A stretch of DNA of 64,000 nucleotides from Oscillospiraceae bacterium (GTDB lineage: Bacteria > Bacillota > Clostridia > Oscillospirales > Acutalibacteraceae). This document shows, piece by piece, positions 8,659 through 17,947 of the stretch; position 1 is the first letter of the stretch; the number at the start of each line of letters is the position of its first letter. The DNA lies in assembly GCA_015066625.1 (NCBI GenBank), contig SVOC01000014.1, positions 1 through 64,000 on the forward strand, written 5' to 3'. The notes beneath the pieces were generated by a model. That model ran no database searches. It had not been told where the DNA came from and worked only from the letters and a program-made list of their open reading frames with translations. Made by a program: the position numbers and the translations under genes.

Positions 8659-10983
8659 ATGAATACAATTCTTGACAGCGTAAAAATCACCGAAATGGCA
8701 AAGAAGCTTTTTGCCGAAAAGAGAGCAGGCAACCGACTTGACGGTTGGTTTATTGCAAAAGAAGCCGAGCTCCGTCTTTCAAAGGAGTTTGAGGGCGAGA
8801 ATGAAGAAGTGAAAAAGGCTCTCATACTCAGAGAAATCGTTAAGACACTTCCCATATATCTGAGCGATTATCAGCTTTTTGCAGGTACTCAGGACGATGC
8901 TTTTGCAAGGAGCTACGCTTTGATTAACCCTGCATTCAAGGTTGAAGAGTTCAGCGGTTACTGCGACCCTGCGGCTGTTTTCGGCGATATTGAACCCAAC
9001 GGCGAATTCACTGCAGAAAGAATCGGTGCGGCAAGAGATGAATTTGCCAAAACCGAATACGCTGTAAAGCTGGGTGAGGTTTACGGCAAAAACGAGTGCT
9101 ATACCAAGGAAGTTATCTTCTTCTTCGAGCAGGTTACGGGTCATCTTATTCCCGATATGCGTTATGCAATCAAAAACGGCGTCAAGGCAATGATTGAAAA
9201 GATTGAGGGTAAGGAAGGCAACGGCTACAAGGCTTTCAGAATTGCTCTTGAAAGTGCAATCATTCTTGCAAACCGTTATGCAGACCTTGCGGCTGAGCAG
9301 GCAAAAACCGCTTCAGCCGAAAGAAAAGCACAGCTTGAAATAATGGAAAAGACTCTTCGCAAGGTGCCCGAAAACGGTGCGGAAAATCTTTGCGAAGCAA
9401 TTCAGGCATTCATCATTATGTGGCAGATTATGTGCCTCGAACAGACTCCCAATCCCTTTGCATTCTCCGTGGGTAATGCAGACAGATTTTTTGAGCCTTA
9501 CAGAAACGGTCTTGACCGTGACACGGTTGCATCACTTTTCAAGCATTTCCTTGTGTTCTTCAATGTTGCGGACAGAAGCTGGGCTATTTCGCAGAATATC
9601 ATTATCAGCGGCCGAGATATTGACGGAAACGACCTTACAAACGATTCATCATATGCTCTTATGGATGCATATTACGATATGAACCTTCCTCAGCCTATTC
9701 TTTCCGTTAAGCTTCATAAGAATACTCCCCGGAAGCTTTATGAGGAAATGGGCAGATTCCTTTTCACACCCGGTGCACTTACTCCTTCATTCTTCAACGA
9801 TGATTCGCTTTTTGCAGTGCTTTCGTCGAAGGGCGTTGCGGATTGCGACCTTGCGGATATTTCAATAGCGGGATGTCAGGAGCCTCTTGTTATGGGTAAG
9901 GATAACGGCAACACCACCAACAGCTGGCTTAACCTTCCCAAGATTCTTGAAATGACACTTACGGGCGGTGTTTCAACAATAACAGGCGAAAAGCTTGTTG
10001 ATGTTGAGCCTTGCAGTCTTGAAAACGTGCGTGAGGCTTTCTGGCAGAATGTTGAGCGTTTTGTTGCCGCAATGGGCGAAGCAGCAAACGGTGCATCGGC
10101 AGCGCTTTCAACTCAGAGAGTACCTTTCCTTTCCTGCCTTATGGGCGGCCTTGAAAACGGTATTGATGCAAGAGATACAAAGGCGCAGGGTACTGAGTAT
10201 AACGGCAGCGGATGCCTTATTCACGGTGTATCCGTTATTGCCGACAGCTTTGCCGCTATCGATAAGCTTCTTGCGGAAAGACCCGAAGATGCGGATAAGC
10301 TGGTTGATGCACTTAAAGCAGATTTCAACGGCTACGAGGATTTGAGAGAATTCCTTCTTTCGGCAGATAAATTCGGCAACAATATCGAAGGTGTTGACCG
10401 TGAAGCAGGTGAGATTGCTTCAAGGGTTGCGGATATTGTTTCGTCAACCAAGAATTATCTGGGCAATTCCTTCAGACCCGATTTCAGCTCACCTTCAACC
10501 CATCTTCTTTACGGTTATTGGGTAGGTGCAACTCCCGATGGCAGAAAATCAAGAGATATGCTTGGTTACGGCGTTGACCCTCTTTACGGCAGTGCGGAAA
10601 ACGGTCTTGGCTTCCGTATGCTTTCAAATATGAAGATGCCCTTTGAAAAGATGAACGGCGGCTACGCTTCACATCTCGGCATCGACCCCAAATATTTCAC
10701 ATCGGATAACACGGAAGGCAAGGGTGTTGAATTCAGGGATAAGGTTATCAATCCCTTGTTCTTCAATCCTATGAAAGACGGTGTTTCACCTTTCTATCTG
10801 TATGTCAATGTTACCACTGCCGAAATTCTCAGAAAGGTGCTTGCAGACCCCAAAAAGTATGCGCCCAGCGGTGTTTACATTATGAGAATTCACGGTACAT
10901 TTGTTAACTTCCTTGATCTTTCACCTGCAATTCAGCAGGATATCATTACAAGACTTGACCCCAAGTCAACCGTTCTTTGCTGA
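8659..10983 (+). CDS. glycyl radical enzyme of the PFL/dehydratase superfamily, substrate unknown
   Basis: Active-site GCQEP (GCxE), C-terminal glycyl loop MRIHGTFVNFLDLSPAIQQDIITR; AAGGAG ribosome-binding site 7 nt before ATG 8659. Confidence 0.9.
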   Translation: MNTILDSVKITEMAKKLFAEKRAGNRLDGWFIAKEAELRLSKEFEGENEEVKKALILREIVKTLPIYLSDYQLFAGTQDDAFARSYALINPAFKVEEFSGYCDPAAVFGDIEPNGEFTAERIGAARDEFAKTEYAVKLGEVYGKNECYTKEVIFFFEQVTGHLIPDMRYAIKNGVKAMIEKIEGKEGNGYKAFRIALESAIILANRYADLAAEQAKTASAERKAQLEIMEKTLRKVPENGAENLCEAIQAFIIMWQIMCLEQTPNPFAFSVGNADRFFEPYRNGLDRDTVASLFKHFLVFFNVADRSWAISQNIIISGRDIDGNDLTNDSSYALMDAYYDMNLPQPILSVKLHKNTPRKLYEEMGRFLFTPGALTPSFFNDDSLFAVLSSKGVADCDLADISIAGCQEPLVMGKDNGNTTNSWLNLPKILEMTLTGGVSTITGEKLVDVEPCSLENVREAFWQNVERFVAAMGEAANGASAALSTQRVPFLSCLMGGLENGIDARDTKAQGTEYNGSGCLIHGVSVIADSFAAIDKLLAERPEDADKLVDALKADFNGYEDLREFLLSADKFGNNIEGVDREAGEIASRVADIVSSTKNYLGNSFRPDFSSPSTHLLYGYWVGATPDGRKSRDMLGYGVDPLYGSAENGLGFRMLSNMKMPFEKMNGGYASHLGIDPKYFTSDNTEGKGVEFRDKVINPLFFNPMKDGVSPFYLYVNVTTAEILRKVLADPKKYAPSGVYIMRIHGTFVNFLDLSPAIQQDIITRLDPKSTVLC

Positions 10984-10992
10984 GGTGACGGA

Positions 10993-12273
10993 ATGAAAAT
11001 TATCGGACTTGATATCGGCACAACAAGCATATGCGGTGTTTGTGTCAATGCCGCAAACGGCGAAATACTGAAATCCGTCACTAAATCGAACAATTCATTT
11101 ATCGCAACCGATAAAAGCTATGAAAAAATTCAGAATCCCGAGGTTATAATGGAAACCGTTCATGCAGTTGTTGATGAACTGGGTCTGAATGAAGTTTCGG
11201 CAATAGGCTTTTCGGGTCAGATGCACGGTGTTGTTTACACCGATGCAGAGGGTAAAGCGGTAAGCCCTCTCTACATCTGGCAGGATGAACGTGCCGCTGA
11301 GGAATACAAAGACGGCAAATCCTATGCACAGACTATCGGATGTTTTGCAGGCTACGGTCTTGCAACGGATTTCTATAATGAAATAAACGGTATTATCCCC
11401 GAAAATGCGGTAACTCTTTGCACCATAGCCGATTATGCGGCAATGTGCCTTTGCGGCTTGAAAAAGCCCGTTGTTCATATCACAAATGCGGCAAGTCTGG
11501 GCTGCTTTGATGTTAAAGAAAACCGTTTTACGGTTGAGAATCCCCGTCTGCCCGAGGTGACTGCCGATTTCAAAGCGGTTGGAACATATAAAGATATTCC
11601 CGTTTGTGTTGCTTTGGGCGATAATCAGGCAAGCTTCATCGGTTCGGTTTCTGACGGGGATGATGCACTTATAAATGTGGGTACAGGTTCGCAGATTTCC
11701 TGGCTTACCTCCGTGCCTGTTGAAGGCGGTGCGGTTGAAAACAGACCCTTCGACGGTAAGCGGTTTCTTGCGGCAGGCTGTGCCCTTTGCGGCGGCAGGG
11801 CTTTTGCAATGCTTGAAGGCTTTTTCAGGCAGATAGCAGGCAGTGAAAATGCTGTTTACGGCTATATTGACAGCCTTCTTGAAAGCAAAACCGAAACTAC
11901 CCTCAGAGCTGATTGCCGTTTCTGCGGAACAAGAAATGACCCGTCGCAGCGTGGTTCTTTCACCAACATTTCCGAGGAAAATTTTACACCCGCCGATTTT
12001 GCACTGGCAGTGCTCAACGGTATGTCCGATGAGCTTTACCGGATGTATGAGCAGGGCGGCAAGAAGGCGAAAGGTCTTGTGTGTTCGGGTAACGGAATGA
12101 GAAAGAACAAGGCTTTACGCAGAATAACATCCGAAATGTTCGGCTGTGAAATAAAAATTCCTCTTTATGCAGAGGAAGCATCATACGGTGCGGCACTTGC
12201 GGCGGCTGTTGCGGCAGGCAAATTCAAAAATATTGATGAGGCATGCAGCCTTATCGGATATGCGGAGAATTGA
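10993..12273 (+). CDS. FGGY-family carbohydrate kinase, sedoheptulokinase-like by eye
   Basis: LDIGTTSICG, GFSGQMHGVVY, GDNQASFIGS, NVGTGSQISW. Confidence 0.82.
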   Translation: MKIIGLDIGTTSICGVCVNAANGEILKSVTKSNNSFIATDKSYEKIQNPEVIMETVHAVVDELGLNEVSAIGFSGQMHGVVYTDAEGKAVSPLYIWQDERAAEEYKDGKSYAQTIGCFAGYGLATDFYNEINGIIPENAVTLCTIADYAAMCLCGLKKPVVHITNAASLGCFDVKENRFTVENPRLPEVTADFKAVGTYKDIPVCVALGDNQASFIGSVSDGDDALINVGTGSQISWLTSVPVEGGAVENRPFDGKRFLAAGCALCGGRAFAMLEGFFRQIAGSENAVYGYIDSLLESKTETTLRADCRFCGTRNDPSQRGSFTNISEENFTPADFALAVLNGMSDELYRMYEQGGKKAKGLVCSGNGMRKNKALRRITSEMFGCEIKIPLYAEEASYGAALAAAVAAGKFKNIDEACSLIGYAEN

Positions 12274-12275
12274 TT

Positions 12276-13292
12276 ATGTTTTACAATAAACCTATTTTCT
12301 TTGAAAAGAACAGAGTATTCAGAGTTTATACCGGAGGAAAGCTTTTTTCGGATTTCTTCGGTGATGAGTCAACAGACGGCTTCTATCCCGAAGAATGGGT
12401 AGCCTCAAGTGTCAGAGCACTTAACGAAGGCAGCACCGATGAATATGAAGGTGTTTCAAAAATAAGAGATACCGATATCTATCTTAGTGATGCAATTGAA
12501 AAATACAAAACGGAAATTCTCGGCAGCAGAGATGACCTGGGAATTCTCACAAAGATTCTCGACAGTGCAATAAGACTTCCCGTGCAGGCACATCCCGATA
12601 AGGCTTTTTCCGAAAAGTATTTTTCATCAAAATACGGCAAGGAAGAAAGCTGGATTATTCTTGCAACACGCCCCGATGCAAAAATCTTTTTCGGCTTCAA
12701 AGACGGTGTAACTCTTGAAGATTTTGAAAAAGCCATTGATGAGAGCGAAAACGGCGGCGACGCTATGGAAAATCTGCTTTGCTCAATCAATGTCAAGGCG
12801 GGGGATGTAATTTACATTCCTGCAAAAATGGTTCACGCCATCGGCAAGGGCTGCCTGCTTCTTGAGGTGCAGGAGCCTACGGATTTTACAATTCAGCCCG
12901 AACGCTGGTGCGGTGAATATAAACTGTCGGATAAAGAGATGTATCTCGGTCTTGACCGTGAAAAGGCCCTTGAATGCTTTGATATGGGCAAAAAATATCC
13001 TGCTCCGCTGACACCCAAAACAATCAGCGAAGCCGACGGCATAAAGTATGATGCAATAATCGATGAAACAATTACTTTAAGCTTTGCGGTAAGAAGTGTT
13101 ACCTTGACCGGCGGCAGCTTTGAGCTTCACAGGGGAGCGGCGGTTTATGTTGTAACCGAAGGTAACGGTGAAATTATCGGTGACGGCTATAACACCGCGG
13201 TAAAAAAAGGTGATTATTTCCTTATGCCCGAAAATGCTAAAAACAAATTTTCGGTAACGGGAAATCTTAAATTGGTTGAATGTTATGCATAA
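12276..13292 (+). CDS. mannose-6-phosphate isomerase, class I-like
   Basis: PVQAHPDKAFSEK, GDVIYIPAKMVHAIGKGCLLLEVQ; ATG 12276 two nt after the kinase stop. Confidence 0.85.
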   Translation: MFYNKPIFFEKNRVFRVYTGGKLFSDFFGDESTDGFYPEEWVASSVRALNEGSTDEYEGVSKIRDTDIYLSDAIEKYKTEILGSRDDLGILTKILDSAIRLPVQAHPDKAFSEKYFSSKYGKEESWIILATRPDAKIFFGFKDGVTLEDFEKAIDESENGGDAMENLLCSINVKAGDVIYIPAKMVHAIGKGCLLLEVQEPTDFTIQPERWCGEYKLSDKEMYLGLDREKALECFDMGKKYPAPLTPKTISEADGIKYDAIIDETITLSFAVRSVTLTGGSFELHRGAAVYVVTEGNGEIIGDGYNTAVKKGDYFLMPENAKNKFSVTGNLKLVECYA

Positions 13293-13324
13293 TAGCAACA
13301 ATAATATAACAAGGGAGGTAGTTT

Positions 13325-14503
13325 ATGAACACAAATGCAATGTTTAAAATCGGCTACGGTCTTTATATTCTGACCGCCAAAGAAAACGGATTTGATAACG
13401 GATGTGTAATCAACACCGTTACTCAGGTTACATCAAATCCCAACAGAATAACCGTTGCCGTCAACAAGGCAAACAAAACCCACGATATGATTCTCGCAAC
13501 AAATGAATTCAATGTGAGTATTCTTACCACGGGTGCAAAATTCGAGCTTTTCAAAGCTTTCGGTTTCAGAAGCGGTAAAGATGTTGATAAGTTTGAAGAC
13601 TTCAATGCAAAAAAGAGAAGCGAAAACGGTCTTTATTACATCACCGATTCAACAAATGCCTATATTTCCGCAAAGGTTGTTACCGCAACCGACCTTGGTA
13701 CACACACGCTTTTCCTTGCGGATGTTACCGATTGCGAAATTCTTTCGGAAGTGCCGAGTGTAACTTATGATTATTATCATAAGTATATCAAGCCGAAGCC
13801 CGAAATCAAAAAGACTGCAAAGGTTTATTACCGCTGTAAGATATGCGGTTATATTTACGAAGGCGATGAACTTCCCGCAGATTTTATCTGCCCTCTTTGC
13901 AAGCATCCCGCTTCAGATTTTGAAAGAGTTGAGGCGGTTGAAGAAAATACAAACAAAGGAGAAATAACAATGAATCTTAAGGGTACAAAAACAGAACAGA
14001 ATCTTATGACTGCTTTTGCTGGCGAGTCACAGGCAAGAAACAAGTACACATACTTTGCATCGGTTGCAAAGAAGGAAGGCTTTGAGCAGATTTCGGCTAT
14101 TTTCACCGAAACAGCCAACAACGAGAAAGAGCATGCAAAAATGTGGTTCAAGGCTCTCGGAGAGCTTGGCGATACAGCGCAGAATCTTCTTCACGCTGCA
14201 GAAGGCGAAAACTATGAGTGGACCGATATGTACGCTACATTTGCAAAAGAAGCTGATGAAGAAGGCTTCACAGAGCTTGCAGAAAAATTCCGTATGGTAG
14301 CCGCTATCGAAAAGACACACGAAGAAAGATACCGCGCACTTCTCAGCAATGTTGAAATGCAGAAGGTATTTGAAAAGGCAGAAGAAACAATGTGGGAATG
14401 CCGTAACTGCGGTCACCTTGTAATGGGCAAGAAGGCTCCCGAGGTTTGCCCCGTTTGTGCTCATCCTCAGGCTTACTTCGAAGTAAGAAAAGAAAACTAT
14501 TAA
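13325..14503 (+). CDS. flavin reductase domain - rubredoxin - rubrerythrin - rubredoxin fusion
   Basis: N-terminal FMN reductase-like domain; [12 protein letters not shown]...[11 protein letters not shown] rubredoxin; [13 protein letters not shown]...NEKEHAKMW rubrerythrin; [13 protein letters not shown]...[12 protein letters not shown]-terminal rubredoxin. Confidence 0.9.
   Translation: MNTNAMFKIGYGLYILTAKENGFDNGCVINTVTQVTSNPNRITVAVNKANKTHDMILATNEFNVSILTTGAKFELFKAFGFRSGKDVDKFEDFNAKKRSENGLYYITDSTNAYISAKVVTATDLGTHTLFLADVTDCEILSEVPSVTYDYYHKYIKPKPEIKKTAKVYYRCKICGYIYEGDELPADFICPLCKHPASDFERVEAVEENTNKGEITMNLKGTKTEQNLMTAFAGESQARNKYTYFASVAKKEGFEQISAIFTETANNEKEHAKMWFKALGELGDTAQNLLHAAEGENYEWTDMYATFAKEADEEGFTELAEKFRMVAAIEKTHEERYRALLSNVEMQKVFEKAEETMWECRNCGHLVMGKKAPEVCPVCAHPQAYFEVRKENY
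13955..13972 (+). promoter_or_regulatory. internal Shine-Dalgarno plus in-frame ATG
   Basis: AAAGGAG (13955-13961), 8-nt spacer, ATG at 13970, in frame with the fusion ORF (codon 216), giving [26 protein letters not shown]. Confidence 0.75.
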
Positions 14504-14515
14504 TTATCTGTTATC

Positions 14516-14548
14516 TCCGGGAACATTTTGTTCCCGGAATTTTTTTTG
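14516..14548 (+). terminator. intrinsic terminator
   Basis: TCCGGGAAC-atttt-GTTCCCGGA then AATTTTTTTT-like U tract. Confidence 0.9.
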
Positions 14549-14641
14549 CAAATTTTTGATGAACATTCAAAAATACTGTTGCTATTTTCCCATTTAAAAT
14601 ATATAATTAAAATGTAAATTAAAATAGGAGAGTATGGACTT

Positions 14642-15274
14642 ATGAAAAAGTTTATCAGAATTATTGCACTTTGCCTTGCATTTGTATTTGTTTTCGGTGC
14701 CTGCGGTAATACGGAAAAGCCCGTTACAGACGATGACGGAGCAGCACAGTCAACCCAAAAATCAAGTGTGTCAGGTAATTCAAAGGTTAAGTTCACAATG
14801 GAAAACGGCGGTGAGTTCGTTATTGAGCTTCACCCCGAATACGCACCGCAGACCGTTGAAAATTTTTTGAAGCTTGTTTCGGAAGGCTTCTATGACGGGC
14901 TTACCTTCCACAGAGTTCTTGACGGTTTTATGGCTCAGGGCGGTGACCCGGACGGTGACGGCACAGGCGGAAGTCCCGATAAGATTTACGGCGAATTCGC
15001 TTCAAACGGCTATATGAATAACAAGCTTTCGCACACAAGAGGTGTTGTTTCAATGGCACGCCGCGGCGATTCAATGAATTCTGCATCATCCCAGTTCTTT
15101 ATCTGCTATGCGGATGCAACCTACCTTGACGGTGATTATGCCGCATTCGGTACTGTTACCGAGGGTATGGAAGTTGTTGATTCTTTCCTCGATGTTGCAA
15201 GAACGTACGGCAGCGACGGTAAGCTTTCAAGGCCCGTAACACCGATTGTTATTGAAAAGGCAGAGGTGATATGA
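14642..15274 (+). CDS. peptidyl-prolyl cis-trans isomerase (cyclophilin), lipoprotein
   Basis: Lipobox FGAC; FHRVLDGFMAQGGDPDGDGTGG, SMNSASSQFFI. Confidence 0.92.
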   Translation: MKKFIRIIALCLAFVFVFGACGNTEKPVTDDDGAAQSTQKSSVSGNSKVKFTMENGGEFVIELHPEYAPQTVENFLKLVSEGFYDGLTFHRVLDGFMAQGGDPDGDGTGGSPDKIYGEFASNGYMNNKLSHTRGVVSMARRGDSMNSASSQFFICYADATYLDGDYAAFGTVTEGMEVVDSFLDVARTYGSDGKLSRPVTPIVIEKAEVI

Positions 15275-15667
15275 TTGGCAAACAACATTGTTTTTAAAGG
15301 GTATAAGGCAAGCGAAATCGAGTTTGTCAACAAGTGCGAAAACGGTGCAAAGCTTGAATTTGAAACCAAGTATTCCTACAATGTGAAATATTCACCCAAC
15401 AACACTTGTCTTGGCGAATTTACCGTTGAAGTGAATGACAAGGCAGATAAAGAAAGATTTAAAATCAAAGCGGTTATTCACGGCGTTTTCACATTCAACC
15501 CCGAAATCAAAAAGGAAGTGCTTCACGTTCAGACCTTCAAGGAGCTTTTTCCCTACGCAAGAACAATGATATCATCCCTTACGGTCAATGCGGGTGTACC
15601 GCCCGTTATAATTCCCAATTTTGACATTGAATCACAAAGCATTTACAAGTTCGGTAAGAACTGCTGA
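15275..15667 (+). CDS. SecB-like protein
   Basis: TFKELFPYARTMISSLTVNAGVPPVIIPNFD resembles the conserved SecB C-terminal motif (LFPYAR..ISSL...G.PP....P..F); TTG start. Confidence 0.65.
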   Translation: MANNIVFKGYKASEIEFVNKCENGAKLEFETKYSYNVKYSPNNTCLGEFTVEVNDKADKERFKIKAVIHGVFTFNPEIKKEVLHVQTFKELFPYARTMISSLTVNAGVPPVIIPNFDIESQSIYKFGKNC

Positions 15668-15685
15668 GAAAGGAAAGCGGAAAAT

Positions 15686-17119
15686 ATGGATATTATGGAT
15701 CTCGCCTCAAAAGGTATCGTGGCAATAACAAAATCATTCGGTAAAAAGGTTTGCAAAAACGGAACGGCACCCGAAATAGAAAAAGTTGTCCCCGCAGTTA
15801 TCAGCGGCAGCGGATACAGAGCAGGATTTGCAACAGACGAAATTATGCCCGACCTTGAAAGCGGCAAAACCTACTGGATTGCCGGTCACGGCTCAGGTCA
15901 CAAAATGGAGGGTGTTCTTTCACCTGTATACATAAGCGCGGTATGGATTGATTGCGGCAACGACGAAGGTATGCTCTGGCTTGGTGCGGATATTGTCGGT
16001 ATGACAAGAGTTGAAGTCAATAAAATCCGTTCAATGATTATGGCTTCACCCAATATCAAAGGCTGCAAGTGCATCAATTTCAGCTGTACCCACAGCCATT
16101 CCGGTATTGATACCCTTGGCTACTGGGGCAAGCCCAATCTTGTCAGCATTCCCTCAGACGGTAAAGACCCCGAATATATGGATATGCTTATGGATAAGGC
16201 AGTCAAGGTTGCTGAAGAGGCATATGCCGCAAGAAAGAACGGCAAGCTTTACACCGGTGATATCAAGATTGAAGACGGCCTTCAGACTCGCAGAGGCTTC
16301 CTTGATAAGCACGAAATTCTCACAAGATTCCGCTTTGTACCCGATGACGGCAGTGCCGAAACCTGGATTATGAATTTCGGTGCACATCCCAATTCACTGG
16401 GCGGCTCAAACCGTATGCTCAGCGGCGAATATCCTTATTTTATGCGCGAACAGATTAAAGCTGAAAACGGTGCAAACGTACTTTTCGGTATCGGTGCCAT
16501 CGGTGCTATGGATGCGGCAGAGCTTGACGAAAAAGACAATGTGAACTGCATAAAGCTGCAGGCAAAAATGATTGCAGATGCGGCATTGAAGATTGATAAC
16601 GACAAAGAATTACAGCCCGAAATGAAGATTATGCAGCAGCCCTTCTATCTTCCCGTAGGCAACTATGTTCTTACTCTGCTTGCAATGCGTCATGTTATGA
16701 GCTTCAAGGCATATCCCTGCAAAGAAAGCGACATCGGTATTGCAATGATGACCGAAATGACCTATATGTCAATCGGGGGAAAGAAAGTTCTTCTTCTTCC
16801 CGGCGAAAGCTTTGTTTCAACTGTTTACGGCGGATATAAATCAGCGGAAACCTCACCTACGGGTAAAGGCGGCGAAATCAATCCCACACCTCTTGCAGAG
16901 ATTGCAGGGGAGCCCGAAATGGTTGTTTTCGGCGTTTCAAACGATATGACGGGTTATGTCGTACCTCCCAATGATTTCATCCTTAACCCCACACAGCCCT
17001 ATCTCAACGGCTATAAGGATAAGTTTGATCTTAACCATTACCACGAAACAAACTCAATGGGTATCGGAGCACAGAAATCCATTGCAGATGCTTTTGCCGA
17101 TATGGTAAGCAGATTCTGA
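15686..17119 (+). CDS. neutral/alkaline ceramidase-like (non-lysosomal ceramidase N-terminal) protein
   Basis: AGFATDEIMPD, WLGADIVGMTRVEVNKIR, NFSCTHSHSGIDTLGYWG; no signal peptide seen. Confidence 0.7.
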   Translation: MDIMDLASKGIVAITKSFGKKVCKNGTAPEIEKVVPAVISGSGYRAGFATDEIMPDLESGKTYWIAGHGSGHKMEGVLSPVYISAVWIDCGNDEGMLWLGADIVGMTRVEVNKIRSMIMASPNIKGCKCINFSCTHSHSGIDTLGYWGKPNLVSIPSDGKDPEYMDMLMDKAVKVAEEAYAARKNGKLYTGDIKIEDGLQTRRGFLDKHEILTRFRFVPDDGSAETWIMNFGAHPNSLGGSNRMLSGEYPYFMREQIKAENGANVLFGIGAIGAMDAAELDEKDNVNCIKLQAKMIADAALKIDNDKELQPEMKIMQQPFYLPVGNYVLTLLAMRHVMSFKAYPCKESDIGIAMMTEMTYMSIGGKKVLLLPGESFVSTVYGGYKSAETSPTGKGGEINPTPLAEIAGEPEMVVFGVSNDMTGYVVPPNDFILNPTQPYLNGYKDKFDLNHYHETNSMGIGAQKSIADAFADMVSRF

Positions 17120-17120
17120 T

Positions 17121-17900
17121 ATGCTTGCGGCAATATATTCGGCGGTAATTCTGGTTGCAACAACTCTCGGCGCCTTTGTGGGCTTGGGCGGGGGAGTGAT
17201 AATAAAGCCGGTTCTGGATTTTATAGGTGCAGAGCCCAGAATGCAGGTTGATTTTCTTTCCTCAATTGCGGTTTTTACTATGTCCGTTGTTTCGACCCTG
17301 CGTTACATAAAGAACAAGGTCGAATTCAGAAAAGGTATCATTCTGTTTATTTCCTTCGGCTCAATAGCGGGCGGTTGGCTGGGCAGTAAATCAATGGATT
17401 TGCTCAGCACCGCAATTCCGCAGGAAACGGTAAGGTGCGTTCAGGCTTTTGTGCTTGCAGCTTTGCTTCTGGGAGTATGTTTTTATGTAAGCAAAGAGCG
17501 TAAATCCTTTCACATAAAAAACAATGCCGCAATTCTGCTTGTGGGTCTGATGCTTGGCTTTTTTGCATCATTTCTCGGCATAGGCGGCGGACCTGTCAAT
17601 GTTGCGGTGCTCACCTTGTTTTTCTCTCTGAGTGTCAAGGAATCGGCGGTGTATTCCGTTGCAATTATATTTTTTTCACAGCTTTCAAAACTTGCAACAC
17701 TGTTTGTTTCAACGGGAATCGACCCTTATGCACATCAGTGGAAAACACTGGTATTTATTCTGCCTGCGGCAATATTGGGTGGAATTATCGGCTCAAAATT
17801 CAACCGCAGATTTGACGATAAGCTTATCCGTAAAATATTTTCAGCGGTTATGATTTTGCTTGTGGCACTGAATGTTTACAACGGTATAAGTTATATTTGA
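17121..17900 (+). CDS. TSUP (TauE/SafE) family membrane transporter
   Basis: FVGLGGGVIIKPVLDFIG and FASFLGIGGGPVNVAVLTLFF duplicated motifs; hydrophobic throughout. Confidence 0.85.
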   Translation: MLAAIYSAVILVATTLGAFVGLGGGVIIKPVLDFIGAEPRMQVDFLSSIAVFTMSVVSTLRYIKNKVEFRKGIILFISFGSIAGGWLGSKSMDLLSTAIPQETVRCVQAFVLAALLLGVCFYVSKERKSFHIKNNAAILLVGLMLGFFASFLGIGGGPVNVAVLTLFFSLSVKESAVYSVAIIFFSQLSKLATLFVSTGIDPYAHQWKTLVFILPAAILGGIIGSKFNRRFDDKLIRKIFSAVMILLVALNVYNGISYI

Positions 17901-17904
17901 AAGT

Positions 17905-17943
17905 ACATCCCCTCGGAATTCAAATTGAACTCCGAGGGGATGT
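17905..17943. terminator. bidirectional terminator
   Basis: ACATCCCCTCGGA-loop-TCCGAGGGGATGT between convergent genes. Confidence 0.85.
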
Positions 17944-17947
17944 TTGT

